Positions 46,972-58,672 of a stretch of 64,000 nt of DNA are shown here, in pieces. The DNA comes from Owenia fusiformis. Its lineage: Eukaryota; Annelida; Polychaeta; Sabellida; Oweniidae. The notes under the pieces are model-generated. The model had not been told where the DNA came from. It searched no databases and saw only the letters and a program-made list of their open reading frames with translations. Positions within the stretch are counted from its first letter, which is position 1. Each line of letters begins with the position of its first letter. The stretch lies in the NCBI GenBank assembly GCA_903813345.2, contig CAIIXF020000001.1:248001-312000 (forward strand), read 5' to 3'. The position numbers and the translations under genes are program-made.

Positions 46972-47951
46972 TACAGGGTGACCCAAAAAAAATGCAACCC
47001 TCCATTTCTTCTATATTTTTCTTAAATGGAGGTAAATTGCTCTGCGATTTGGCACACAAGGACTTCATTCAATGTGGGATCCTCTGGCAAAGTTTTAATA
47101 ATCATAGTCTTATATTGATAGAGTTATGGTTGTTTCAAAATATGCTCCAGATGTCGTCAATTTCGCTGAAAACAAACTTGCAATGTTCAAGGAAAACTGT
47201 TCATAACACGGATACATTCTTCCCCATGGGTATGGCTCAAATTTTGCAGCAATTGCTTGTTGGAGTTCTGCAATTGTGGTAGGGTTATTTTCATACACAT
47301 TATCCCTTAAATAACCCCATATATAGAAGTCAGGGGCATTGAGATCAAGACTGCGGGATGACCATGGGTTCTCCGTCCTAGGAGAGATAATTTTCTCATA
47401 GACATGAGTAGTGAGCCAGGCTATGCTATCATTAGAAGTGTGAGGAGTAGCTCCATCCTTCTAGAACCACTGTTCTTGTCTATTGAAGCCTCTATGTCAC
47501 TCTAGAACTGCCAAGAACTTCCAGGGAACGCCAATATTGCGCTGTGTGTTAACAGTAACAGTGTTGTCATTATCAACCTCAAACCAAAAGGGGCTGATGA
47601 TATCATGTTTGGGAATTAGCAGCCCAAGCTGTGCATTTAACAGAATGAAGGGGCCTTTGAAGCACTTCATCTGGAATTTGTGATCCCAGAACACGTTATT
47701 TATTGAGTTTACATGTTCAGAAAGAAGGGAATGTGATTCATCAGAAAACCTAACATTGGAAATGGACGACATTTGGAGCATATTTTGGAACGACCATAAC
47801 TCTATCAATATAAGACTATGATTATTGAAACTTTGCCAGAGGATCCCACATTGAATGAAGTCCTTGTGTGCCAAATCTCAGAGCAATTAACCTCCATTTA
47901 AGAAAAATATTGAAGAAATGGAGGGTTGCATTTTTTTTGGGTCACCCTGTA
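46972..47951. mobile_element. Tc1/mariner element with TA duplication and about 190-bp terminal repeats
   Basis: Ends are TA-CAGGGTGACCC and GGGTCACCCTG-TA. The terminal inverted repeats match over about 190 bases with roughly ten differences. It carries a broken minus-strand transposase and is inserted within the CACTA-ended element. At 980 bp it is shorter than a full Tc1/mariner copy, because the N-terminal transposase part is missing. Confidence 0.92.
47110..47874 (-). pseudogene. Transposase remnant, Tc1/mariner, DD41D-like
   Basis: Conceptual translation shows SDESH near the start, then GPFWFEVDN, TVNTQRNI, an interrupted EQWF/KDGATPHTS catalytic block, and DLNAPDFYIWGYLRD followed by YENNPTTIAELQQAI. 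Two in-frame stops precede the KDGA block. Counting from the KDGA Asp to the APDF Asp gives 41 residues between them, so the spacing fits DD41D rather than DD34E or DD34D. The DNA-binding N-terminus is absent. The copy cannot transpose itself. Confidence 0.85.
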
Positions 47952-48732
47952 TAACATGAACATAGAACCTCATTTGTTCAAGTATAGCAAAATCCATGGT
48001 ATAGATGTCAAAGTCAGGAAGATGTCGTAATTCAAAATCTAAGTATATTTTTCAGTATAAATTTACACTTAAATATGCCCTTAAATTTCAGTATATTTTT
48101 CAGTACATATTTGCACTTAAAATCACACTTAAATTTCAGTATATTTTTAAGTACATATTTGCACTTAAAATCACACTTAAAATTCAGTATATTTTTCAGT
48201 ATAAATATATACTGAAAAATGTACTTAAAATTTCAGTACATTTTTCAGTACATATTTATACTGAAATTTGCACTGAAATTTTAAGTATATTTTTCAGTAC
48301 ATATTTATACTGAAAAATATACTTAAAAATTCAGTACATTTTTCAGTACATATTTGTACTGAAAACGCTCCTTTGAGTACAAATGCTCTGCTTTAGTGAT
48401 TGAACGTCTGTTTTAGATGTAAATAAAGTTGACAATAAAATTTGGTTTTTGTAATGTTTTGAAACGAAAATGACGTCATTTATATTATGGACACTTGTTG
48501 ACAGACATTATAACTTATGATATACCAAATTAAAGATAAGTAAATTCCCAATCCATTGGTATATAATATGACATATTTTCATAAATAAAATAAATATTTA
48601 TTATTGAAACACGATACTACAGCCCCAAGTCTTTAGGGAATACATGGTATATAACATTTAATCAGACAAAAATGCAAGAAGCAGTATATGAATATGCATA
48701 GTACATAAAAAAATATGCATTGTGCTTTATAC

Positions 48733-48933
48733 CTGTGATAACTAAGCTGTCTTCTTCACAGTTATTGGAATCCCTGAGTTTAAAGTCCAACACGGTGAGT
48801 TGGATTCTTTGTCCCTGTCCTGCTTTTATGTTCCAGACACAAGTGTCTCCCTCATCATAGTCCTCCTCAGGGTAACCTGGACTCAAGATCTCACCCTCAG
48901 GATCCAACAGGGTGCCCCCACAATTAGGGATAG
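48733..48933 (-). CDS. Exon encoding the N-terminal part of a CUB domain
   Basis: 201 bp, phase 1-1, acceptor ttttgtag|CT and donor G|GTATAA. It starts NCGGTLLD, then ILSPGYPEEDY with the conserved Pro-Gly-Tyr, CVWNIKAG, LTVLDFKL and CEEDSLVITG. The acidic pairs are consistent with a calcium-binding CUB. It joins the exon at 20,078-20,215 across 28.5 kb. It directly follows another CUB (exon 56,285-56,495) with no sushi between. The 52-bp array begins about 20 bases from its acceptor. Confidence 0.93.
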
Positions 48934-48952
48934 CTACAAAATATGGAGTGCT

Positions 48953-51900
48953 TACTTTAAGTCATGACTAACAAATTAGTTTCAATACAGCACATACACT
49001 ACAATTGCACCAAGTCATGCCTAAGACTTAGTTTCAATATAGCACATATACTACAATTGCTCCAAGTCATGCCTTAGACTTAGTTTCAATATAGTGCATA
49101 CACTACAATCACTCCAAGTCATACCTTAGACTTAGTTTCAATATAGTGCATATACTACAATTGCTCCAAGTCATGCCTTAGACTTAGTTTCAATATAGTG
49201 CATATACTACAATTGCTCCAAGTCATGCCTTAGACTTAGTTTCAATATAGTGCATACACTACAATCACTCCAAGTCATGCCTTAGACTTAGTTTCAATAT
49301 AGTGCATATACTACAATTGCTCCAAGTCATGCCTTAGACTTAGTTTCAATATAGTGCATATACATGTACTACAATTGCTCCAAGTCATGCCTTAGACTTA
49401 GTTTCAATATAGTGCATATACTACAATTGCACCAAGTCATGCCTAAGACTTAGTTTCAATATAGCACATATACTACAATTGCTCCAAGTCATGCCTTAGA
49501 CTTAGTTTCAATATAGTGCATACACTACAATCACTCCAAGTCATGCCTTAGACTTAGTTTCAATATAGTGCATATACTACAATTGCTCCAAGTCATGCCT
49601 TAGACTTAGTTTCAATATAGTGCATATACTACAATTGCTCCAAGTCATGCCTTAGACTTAGTTTCAATATAGTGCATATACTACAATTGCTCCAAGTCAT
49701 GCCTTAGACTTAGTTTCAATATAGTGCATATACTACAATCACTCCAAGTCATGCCTTAGACTTAGTTTCAATATAGTGCATATACTACAATTGCTCCAAG
49801 TCATGCCTTAGACTTAGTTTCAATATAGTGCATATACTACAATTGCTCCAAGTCATGCCTTAGACTTAGTTTCAATATAGTGCATATACTACAATTGCTC
49901 CAAGTCATGCCTTAGACTTAATTTCAATATAGTACATATACTACAATTGCTCCAAGTCATGCCTTAGACTTAGTTTCAATATAGCGCATATACTACAATT
50001 GCTCCAAGTCATGCCTAAGACTTAGCTTCAACATGGCGCATATACTACAATTGCTCCAAGTCATGCCTTAGACTTAGTTTCAATATAGCGCATATACTAC
50101 AATTGCTCCAAGTCATGCCTTAGACTTAGTTTCAATATAGTGCATACACTACAATCGCTCCAAGTCATGCCTTAGACTTAGTTTCAATATAGCACATATA
50201 CTACAATTGCTCCAAGTCATGCCTAAGACTTAGTTTCAATATAGTGCATATACTACAATTGCTCCAAGTCATGCCTTAGACTTAGTTTCAACATGGCGCA
50301 TATACTACAATTGCTCCAAGTCATGCCTTAGACTTAGTTTCAATATAGCGCATATACTACAATTGCTCCAAGTCATGCCTTAGACTTAGTTTCAATATAG
50401 TGCATACACTACAATCGCTCCAAGTCATGCCTTAGACTTAGTTTCAATATAGCACATATACTACAATTGCTCCAAGTCATGCCTAAGACTTAGTTTCAAT
50501 ATAGTGCATATACTACAATTGCTCCAAGTCATGCCTAAGACTTAGTTTCAATATAGTGCATATACTACAATTGCTCCAAGTCATGCCTTAGACTTAGTTT
50601 CAATATAGTGCATATACTACAATTGCTCCAAGTCATGCCTTAGACTTAATTTCAATATAGTACATATACTACAATTGCTCCAAGTCATGCCTTAGACTTA
50701 GTTTCAATATAGCGCATATACTACAATTGCTCCAAGTCATGCCTTAGACTTAGTTTCAATATAGTGCATATACTACAATTGCTCCAAGTCATGCCTTAGA
50801 CTTAGTTTCAATATAGTGCATATACTACAATTGCTCCAAGTCATGCCTTAGACTTAGTTTCAATATAGTGCATACACTACAATCGCTCCAAGTCATGCCT
50901 TAGACTTAGTTTCAATATAGCACATATACTACAATTGCTCCAAGTCATGCCTAAGACTTAGTTTCAATATAGTGCATATACTACAATTGCTCCAAGTCAT
51001 GCCTTAGACTTAGTTTCAATATAGTGCATATACTACAATTGCTCCAAGTCATGCCTTAGACTTAGTTTCAATATAGTGCATATACTACAATTGCTCCAAG
51101 TCATGCCTTAGACTTAGTTTCAACATGGCGCATATACTACAATTGCTCCAAGTCATGCCTTAGACTTAGTTTCAATAAAGCACATATACTACAATTGCTC
51201 CAAGTCATGCCTAAGACTTAGCTTCAACATGGCGCATATACTACAATTGCTCCAAGTCATGCCTTAGACTTAGTTTCAATATAGCGCATATACTACAATT
51301 GCTCCAAGTCACGCCTAAGACTTAGTTTCAATATAGTGCATATACTACAATTGCTCCAAGTCATGCCTTAGACTTAGTTTCAATATAGCACATATACTAC
51401 AATTGCTCCAAGTCATGCCTAAGACTTAGCTTCAACATGGCGCATATACTACAATTGCTCCAAGTCATGCCTTAGACTTAGTTTCAATATAGCGCATATA
51501 CTACAATTGCTCCAAGTCATGCCTTAGACTTAGTTTCAATATAGTGCATACACTACAATCGCTCCAAGTCATGCCTTAGACTTAGTTTCAACATAGCGCA
51601 TATACTACAATCACTCCAAGTCATGCCTTAGACTTAGTTTCAATATAGTGCATATACTACAATTGCTCCAAGTCATGCCTAAGACTTAGTTTCAATATAG
51701 TGCATATACATGTACTACAATTGCTCCAAGTCATGCCTTAGACTTAGTTTCAATATAGTGCATATACTACAATTGCTCCAAGTCATGCCTTAGACTTAGT
51801 TTCAATATAGTGCATATACTACAATTGCTCCAAGTCATGCCTAAGACTTAGTTTCAATATAGTGCATATACATGTACTACAACTGCTCCAAGTCATGCCT

Positions 51901-54900
51901 TAGACTTAGTTTCAATATAGTGCATATACTACAATTGCTCCAAGTCATGCCTAAGACTTAGTTTCAATATAGTGCATATACATGTACTACAATTGCTCCA
52001 AGTCATGCCTTAGACTTAGTTTCAATAAAGCGCATACACTACAATCGCTCCAAGTCATGCCTTAGACTTAGTTTCAATATAGTGCATATACTACAATTGC
52101 TCCAAGTCATGCCTTAGACTTAGTTTCAATATAGTGCATATACTACAATTGCTCCAAGTCATGCCTTAGACTTAGTTTCAATATAGTGCATATACTACAA
52201 TTGCTCCAAGTCATGCCTTAGACTTAGTTTCAATATAGTGCATATACTACAATTGCTCCAAGTCATGCCTTAGACTTAGTTTCAATATAGTGCATATACT
52301 ACAATTGCTCCAAGTCATGCCTTAGACTTAGTTTCAATATAGTGCATATACTACAATTGCTCCAAGTCATGCCTTAGACTTAGTTTCAATATAGTGCATA
52401 TACATGTACTACAATTGCTCCAAGTCATGCCTTAGACTTAGTTTCAATAAAGCACATACACTACAATCGCTCCAAGTCATGCCTTAGACTTAGTTTCAAT
52501 ATAGTGCATATACTACAATTGCTCCAAGTCATGCCTTAGACTTAGTTTCAATATAGTGCATATACTACAATTGCTCCAAGTCATGCCTTAGACTTAGTTT
52601 CAATATAGTGCATATACTACAATTGCTCCAAGTCATGCCTTAGACTTAGTTTCAATATAGTGCATATACTACAATTGCTCCAAGTCATGCCTTAGACTTA
52701 GTTTCAATATAGTGCATATACTACAATTGCTCCAAGTCATGCCTAAGACTTAGTTTCAATATAGTGCATATACATGTACTACAATTGCTCCAAGTCATGC
52801 CTTAGACTTAGTTTCAATATAGTGCATATACTACAATTGCTCCAAGTCATGCCTTAGACTTAGTTTCAATATAGTGCATATACTACAATTGCTCCAAGTC
52901 ATGCCTAAGACTTAGTTTCAATATAGTGCATATACATGTACTACAATTGCTCCAAGTCATGCCTTAGACTTAGTTTCAATATAGTGCATATACTACAATT
53001 GCTCCAAGTCATGCCTTAGACTTAATTTCAATATAGTACATATACTACAATTGCTCCAAGTCATGCCTTAGACTTAGTTTCAATATAGTGCATATACTAC
53101 AATTGCTCCAAGTCATGCCTTAGACTTAGTTTCAATATAGTGCATATACTACAATTGCTCCAAGTCATGCCTTAGACTTAGTTTCAATATAGTGCATATA
53201 CTACAATTGCTCCAAGTCATGCCTAAGACTTAGTTTCAATATAGTGCATATACATGTACTACAATTGCTCCAAGTCATGCCTTAGACTTAGTTTCAATAA
53301 AGCGCATACACTACAATCGCTCCAAGTCATGCCTTAGACTTAGTTTCAATATAGTGCATATACTACAATTGCTCCAAGTCATGCCTTAGACTTAGTTTCA
53401 ATATAGTGCATATACTACAATTGCTCCAAGTCATGCCTTAGACTTAGTTTCAATATAGTGCATATACTACAATTGCTCCAAGTCATGCCTTAGACTTAGT
53501 TTCAATATAGTGCATATACTACAATTGCTCCAAGTCATGCCTTAGACTTAGTTTCAATATAGTGCATATACTACAATTGCTCCAAGTCATGCCTTAGACT
53601 TAGTTTCAATATAGTGCATATACTACAATTGCTCCAAGTCATGCCTAAGACTTAGTTTCAATATAGTGCATATACTACAATTGCTCCAAGTCATGCCTTA
53701 GACTTAGTTTCAATAAAGCGCATACACTACAATTGCTCCAAGTCATGCCTTAGACTTAGTTTCAATATAGTGCATATACTACAATTGCTCCAAGTCATGC
53801 CTAAGACTTAGTTTCAATATAGTGCATATACATGTACTACAACTGCTCCAAGTCATGCCTTAGACTTAGTTTCAATATAGTGCATATACTACAATTGCTC
53901 CAAGTCATGCCTAAGACTTAGTTTCAATATAGTGCATATACATGTACTACAATTGCTCCAAGTCATGCCTTAGACTTAGTTTCAATAAAGCGCATACACT
54001 ACAATCGCTCCAAGTCATGCCTTAGACTTAGTTTCAATATAGTGCATATACTACAATTGCTCCAAGTCATGCCTTAGACTTAGTTTCAATATAGTGCATA
54101 TACTACAATTGCTCCAAGTCATGCCTTAGACTTAGTTTCAATATAGTGCATATACTACAATTGCTCCAAGTCATGCCTTAGACTTAGTTTCAATATAGTG
54201 CATATACTACAATTGCTCCAAGTCATGCCTTAGACTTAGTTTCAATATAGTGCATATACTACAATTGCTCCAAGTCATGCCTTAGACTTAGTTTCAATAT
54301 AGTGCATATACTACAATTGCTCCAAGTCATGCCTTAGACTTAGTTTCAATATAGTGCATATACATGTACTACAATTGCTCCAAGTCATGCCTTAGACTTA
54401 GTTTCAATAAAGCACATACACTACAATCGCTCCAAGTCATGCCTTAGACTTAGTTTCAATATAGTGCATATACTACAATTGCTCCAAGTCATGCCTTAGA
54501 CTTAGTTTCAATATAGTGCATATACTACAATTGCTCCAAGTCATGCCTTAGACTTAGTTTCAATATAGTGCATATACTACAATTGCTCCAAGTCATGCCT
54601 TAGACTTAGTTTCAATATAGTGCATATACTACAATTGCTCCAAGTCATGCCTTAGACTTAGTTTCAATATAGTGCATATACTACAATTGCTCCAAGTCAT
54701 GCCTAAGACTTAGTTTCAATATAGTGCATATACATGTACTACAATTGCTCCAAGTCATGCCTTAGACTTAGTTTCAATATAGTGCATATACTACAATTGC
54801 TCCAAGTCATGCCTTAGACTTAGTTTCAATATAGTGCATATACTACAATTGCTCCAAGTCATGCCTAAGACTTAGTTTCAATATAGTGCATATACATGTA

Positions 54901-55804
54901 CTACAATTGCTCCAAGTCATGCCTTAGACTTAGTTTCAATATAGTGCATATACTACAATTGCTCCAAGTCATGCCTTAGACTTAATTTCAATATAGTACA
55001 TATACTACAATTGCTCCAAGTCATGCCTTAGACTTAGTTTCAATATAGTGCATATACTACAATTGCTCCAAGTCATGCCTTAGACTTAGTTTCAATATAG
55101 TGCATATACTACAATTGCTCCAAGTCATGCCTTAGACTTAGTTTCAATATAGTGCATATACTACAATTGCTCCAAGTCATGCCTAAGACTTAGTTTCAAT
55201 ATAGTGCATATACATGTACTACAATTGCTCCAAGTCATGCCTTAGACTTAGTTTCAATAAAGCGCATACACTACAATCGCTCCAAGTCATGCCTTAGACT
55301 TAGTTTCAATATAGTGCATATACTACAATTGCTCCAAGTCATGCCTTAGACTTAGTTTCAATATAGTGCATATACTACAATTGCTCCAAGTCATGCCTTA
55401 GACTTAGTTTCAATATAGTGCATATACTACAATTGCTCCAAGTCATGCCTTAGACTTAGTTTCAATATAGTGCATATACTACAATTGCTCCAAGTCATGC
55501 CTTAGACTTAGTTTCAATATAGTGCATATACTACAATTGCTCCAAGTCATGCCTTAGACTTAGTTTCAATATAGTGCATATACTACAATTGCTCCAAGTC
55601 ATGCCTAAGACTTAGTTTCAATATAGTGCATATACTACAATTGCTCCAAGTCATGCCTTAGACTTAGTTTCAATAAAGCGCATACACTACAATTGCTCCA
55701 AGTCATGCCTTAGACTTAGTTTCAATATAGTGCATATACTACAATTGCTCCAAGTCATGCCTTAGACTTAGTTTCAATATAGTGCATACACTACAATTGC
55801 TCCA
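48953..55804. repeat. 52-bp minisatellite array, about 130 copies
   Basis: A 6.85 kb array, consensus period 52, with a recurrent 58-base unit that has an extra catgta (gcatatacatgtactac). Marker units (aactgctcc at 51,881 and 53,841; aataaagcgcatacac at 52,026 and 53,986) repeat at an offset of exactly 1,960, so the last 3.9 kb is two near-identical blocks. It fills 93 percent of the intron between two CUB domains. Confidence 0.98.
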
Positions 55805-56284
55805 GATTTAAGCTCTGACAACAAAGTGAATGTACATCTAACTTAAATTCTCAGAAAAATGGTGACCATTTTGAAATTCAGCAGTCATCAAATTAGTCCT
55901 GTATGTTCAGTTGTCGATCTATGCCATTTATACATATATGGTATGATAACATTTTGAATATTTTCCTCATATTATGTACATTCTCCTCTTTTACAGTGGA
56001 TGAAAAACTGGGGTGACTCACTCCCCATTTTTGGTATATGACCTGTGACCCGACCCACGACACCCAACCCAACTCTATCCTACACCTATCATATATTTAT
56101 AAAATTTGAACAAAATCTGTCAACCAGTATTCGAGTTATCCCTCTGACACATGAATGGATTGACAGATGAATGGATGGATGAACGAGCAGATGAAAGGAC
56201 GGACAAAAGTACAAACGGCCTCTCTATATCCCCACAAACTTAGCTGAGTTGGATAATGATACCCTTATACACTGTATTGCTTAC
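55805..56284. other. Intron with a dispersed repeat ending in GATGGA runs
   Basis: The segment at about 55,980-56,215 (ctggggtgactcactcccca ... attgacagatgaatggatgg) looks like another dispersed non-autonomous repeat with a GATGGA/GACGGA end. No exon seen. Confidence 0.5.
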
Positions 56285-56495
56285 CTTGGTACTGTATACT
56301 GAATCCCTTAGCACCAGATTTACTCGTAGACCTTGTTAGTGAGATGCACATTCTGTTAGTTGTGGGATAGAGGATGTCTGGCCAATTCTTGGCAACCAGG
56401 CCTGCCCCTCCACGGTACCTCCTTAGCTTAGGGTCAGGGGGAAAGAGATCATCCCCCTCACAGTCTGCCCCATCATATATATTCAACTCATCTCC
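56285..56495 (-). CDS. Exon encoding the C-terminal part of a CUB domain
   Basis: 211 bp, enters in phase 0 and leaves in phase 1. Acceptor ctactag|GG, donor G|GTAAGC. It continues the CUB with DELNIYDGADC, the Cys in NRMCISL and the final GFSIQYQ. It follows the exon at 56,643-56,800 after a 147-bp intron, the shortest in the gene. The loop between YDGADC and NRMC is longer than usual. Confidence 0.93.
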
Positions 56496-56642
56496 CTAGT
56501 AGGGAAAACATATCCATATATAGTCCTTTTGGAAAAAATATGTAGAAAGGGCCCAAGGAAAAATGGCAGTTAGAAGCTGTGTTGCAAAAAAGGAAGATAA
56601 AAATAGGATTTAAAAATTATAGCATTGGGTTATTAGATTTAC

Positions 56643-56800
56643 CTCATTCAAGTCCATGTCTTCAACAAAGACTTTCAGCCTCATCCTGCTGTTTACTCTG
56701 ACATTCCACTGACATTTGAAGCCTGTGGGGTAAGGTTGGGGGTAGCTGGGGGACACGATAGAGCCAGCATCTAGACGGAAGTCACCACCACACTTACCAA
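56643..56800 (-). CDS. Exon encoding the N-terminal part of a CUB domain
   Basis: 158 bp, phase 1 in and phase 0 out, acceptor ttccag|TT and donor GAG|GTAAAT. It starts GKCGGDFRLDAG, then SPSYPQPYPTGFKCQWNVRV, the classic first half of a CUB, ending EDMDLNE. This is the only phase-0 boundary found in the gene. Confidence 0.94.
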
Positions 56801-57181
56801 CTGGAAACAAAAATATCTTAAATATCATGAAGCATCTTCAGTACCCAACCAGAAAGTATTTCTAAATGTTTCTTACTTCTTTAACTATGCTTATGATCAC
56901 TTAGCATCACTTTTGATTGTTGCTTCATTGTCTTGGACCTTATTAACTTCAGACATTTTGTTTAACAGTCATGATCCCTGTACTGGTTGAGTTGTTTAGA
57001 TCTGCCACCAGATGGCGCATTTATCGCTTTATCCCATATATGGCCAAGGCGTTAGTTTCCTTGTTTTCAGTTACAGTTTGAAAACTGAGGTGCATAATTT
57101 TCTATCAATAAGACTGTCTGAGACATATTTCTACAAACTTATATGGGATATTAACTTATATATATATATCTTTGCACACAC
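56801..57181. other. Short intron with a CTCF-like motif
   Basis: Contains a perfect 14-base match to the CTCF core consensus at 57,005-57,018 and a (TA)n run near 57,160. Nothing else was recognised. Confidence 0.45.
57005..57018 (+). promoter_or_regulatory. CTCF-type binding motif candidate
   Basis: The bases CCACCAGATGGCGC fit the core consensus CCASYAGRKGGCRS at all 14 positions, and AGATGGCGC is close to the preferred core of fly CTCF. With equal base use, a match is expected about 0.03 times in both strands of 64 kb, so chance is possible but not likely. Binding cannot be shown from sequence. Confidence 0.35.
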
Positions 57182-57400
57182 CTGGCATAGTAGGAGTGGG
57201 TGTTACAAGGGCAGACTCATTCTTGCATTCAGTGATGAATGCACTCCATTTGGCATTTTCCTGACATGTGATCATAAATGTTGCCAGTCCATTTATAGTG
57301 AAGCCAGGGTCACATGTGTAGGTAGCCTGGTCACCAAACCTCTCCCCACTCATAGAGACCATTCCATTTGAGATGTTGTAGAGTGGGCCACAATTGATCC
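57182..57400 (-). CDS. Exon encoding a sushi domain plus a Thr/Pro linker
   Basis: 219 bp, phase 1-1, acceptor acttcag|GG and donor G|GTGTGT. The sushi domain has INCGPL, TYTCDPGF, ITCQENAKWS and a final TEC. About 14 extra residues follow the last cysteine, including VTPTPTMPG, a likely O-glycosylated hinge before the next CUB. It is the longest sushi exon here. Confidence 0.94.
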
Positions 57401-57582
57401 CTGAAGTGTTTAAAATATGTTTTCCTTTACATATGTAACATTAATGGCTATACAGCTGCTAACATAAACTGGAGCAATATATTCAATATCTGCTTTGATC
57501 TCAGAAAAGCATCAACAACATGACAAGATTCATGTAAAATAGAGGGCATCGGGTAATAGGGACAAACAAGGTATATATAATA

Positions 57583-57974
57583 AAGGACGATTCTCGGTTT
57601 GGAGAACAGTCTCCTGGGCTAATAATGTTTTCATGAAAAATATAGAAATATTACCCAAATTAAACTATGAATATTCAAAAGAGGACATTTAAATCTACAA
57701 GATGTAAAAATGACAAATTGGTCTGAAGCAGGGGTAACGCTCAATAAGACCGATTCAATAAAATACAAGTCTCGATTTGGGGAAAGAAGTTCATCAGTGT
57801 ACTGCGCTAATAATTTTTTGCAAAAAATATAGAAATATTACCCAAATTAAATTATGACTATTTAAAAGAAGACATTCAAATCTATATTATGTAAAAAAAA
57901 TCAAATCTGTCCGAAGCAGGGATAATGCTCATTTAGATTGATGAACTTCGTTCTCCAAACCGAGAATCGTCCTT
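57583..57974. mobile_element. MITE, 392 bp, TA target duplication
   Basis: Ends AAGGACGATTCTCGGTTTGG and its complement, flanked by TA on both sides. The interior holds a direct duplication of about 190 bp: taataatgttttcatgaaaaatatag near 57,620 and taataattttttgcaaaaaatatag near 57,807. No coding capacity. It sits in the intron between two sushi exons. Confidence 0.9.
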
Positions 57975-58150
57975 TAACCACTGCATTTTCTAGATATAAT
58001 AGCCATTGCTGGGAATTAAAAAATGTCAGTCAATGAGGCAGAATCGATAATATTACATCTGTACATGTGCAGTTAAAGTTGCTATATTAGCAATGCATTA
58101 AAATGTTAATTAAAAGTAATGAAAAGCCCTTAAGAGGTAATTTGACATAC

Positions 58151-58324
58151 TTGTGCAATAAGGAGCTTTTCCACTCCATTGGCCATTCTCCAAGCATGTC
58201 CTTGTTTTCAAACCATTCAGTTTCCAGCCTGCCTGGCAAGTGTATGTCACCATATCCCCAAATCCTGTGCCGGAGGTTGTCACTGTGCTCAGTGGATGTT
58301 TGTCAGGAGCTCCACATTTAGACT
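58151..58324 (-). CDS. Exon encoding one sushi domain
   Basis: 174 bp, phase 1-1, acceptor ttccag|AG and donor A|GTATGT. Signature KCGAPDKHP, VTYTCQAGWKLNG, RTCLENGQWSG, APYC. Four cysteines and Trp are in place. Confidence 0.95.
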
Positions 58325-58672
58325 CTGGAAGACATAAAATGTTATCATTCAATGATTTGAGTACCATACATAAAACACTGTGCCTTAGAAAGTCTGTACT
58401 GTTCTTATGGTTTCTTAAAAGGGGCTAGCTGAATCATTGAGGGCGCAATATTTTCTGTATTTTCTGAGAAATTATTGAATCATTTTTTTATTCAATGATA
58501 TTTTTCAACAGAAAATGACACTTACATGTCCAAGCATATGGAACAATGAAGACATGAAAATACAGTCCATATTTACATCAGACGGGCCAATCAGATCTAT
58601 ATCAAACTGGTTGAACCAAAATATTTAGAATTAGTGTCAAATTACAGTCTTAATGAATTCAAAAATACTTAC

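Larger units (their letters stand above)
45503..48398. mobile_element. CACTA-ended DNA transposon with subterminal repeats, non-autonomous
   Basis: Begins CACTAGGGCAGAGC and ends GCTCTGCTTTAGTG, flanked by AT on both sides (2-bp target duplication). Both ends carry about 330-380 bases packed with direct and inverted tactgaaaaatgtac/aatttaag motifs, like the subterminal repeats of CACTA (EnSpm/CMC) elements. The inverted arm of the surrounding mariner-like element offers an empty-site reference (ggatatattgaatg). No CACTA transposase was recognised inside, only the Tc1/mariner insertion. Confidence 0.75.
44683..48618. mobile_element. Mariner-like foldback, outer layer of a three-level transposon nest
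   Basis: Starts cagggtggtcc at 44,683. Inverted arms at 44,720-44,935 and about 48,420-48,600 match, for example atttggtatatcataagtt and its complement. Each arm is followed inward by C-terminal transposase text: minus-strand at 44,940-45,246 (ending near AIINQNGGYIE) and plus-strand at 45,300-45,502 (AIDQFKPKLRAIIDQ...). The element is therefore a head-to-head palindrome of one transposon's 3' part. The right terminus lacks the CAGGGTG end. Everything between 45,503 and 48,398 was inserted later. Confidence 0.78.

Noticed and set aside
48005-48313. 102-codon open frame with repeated FQYIF text
   Set aside because: It is a translation of the subterminal repeats of the CACTA-ended element.
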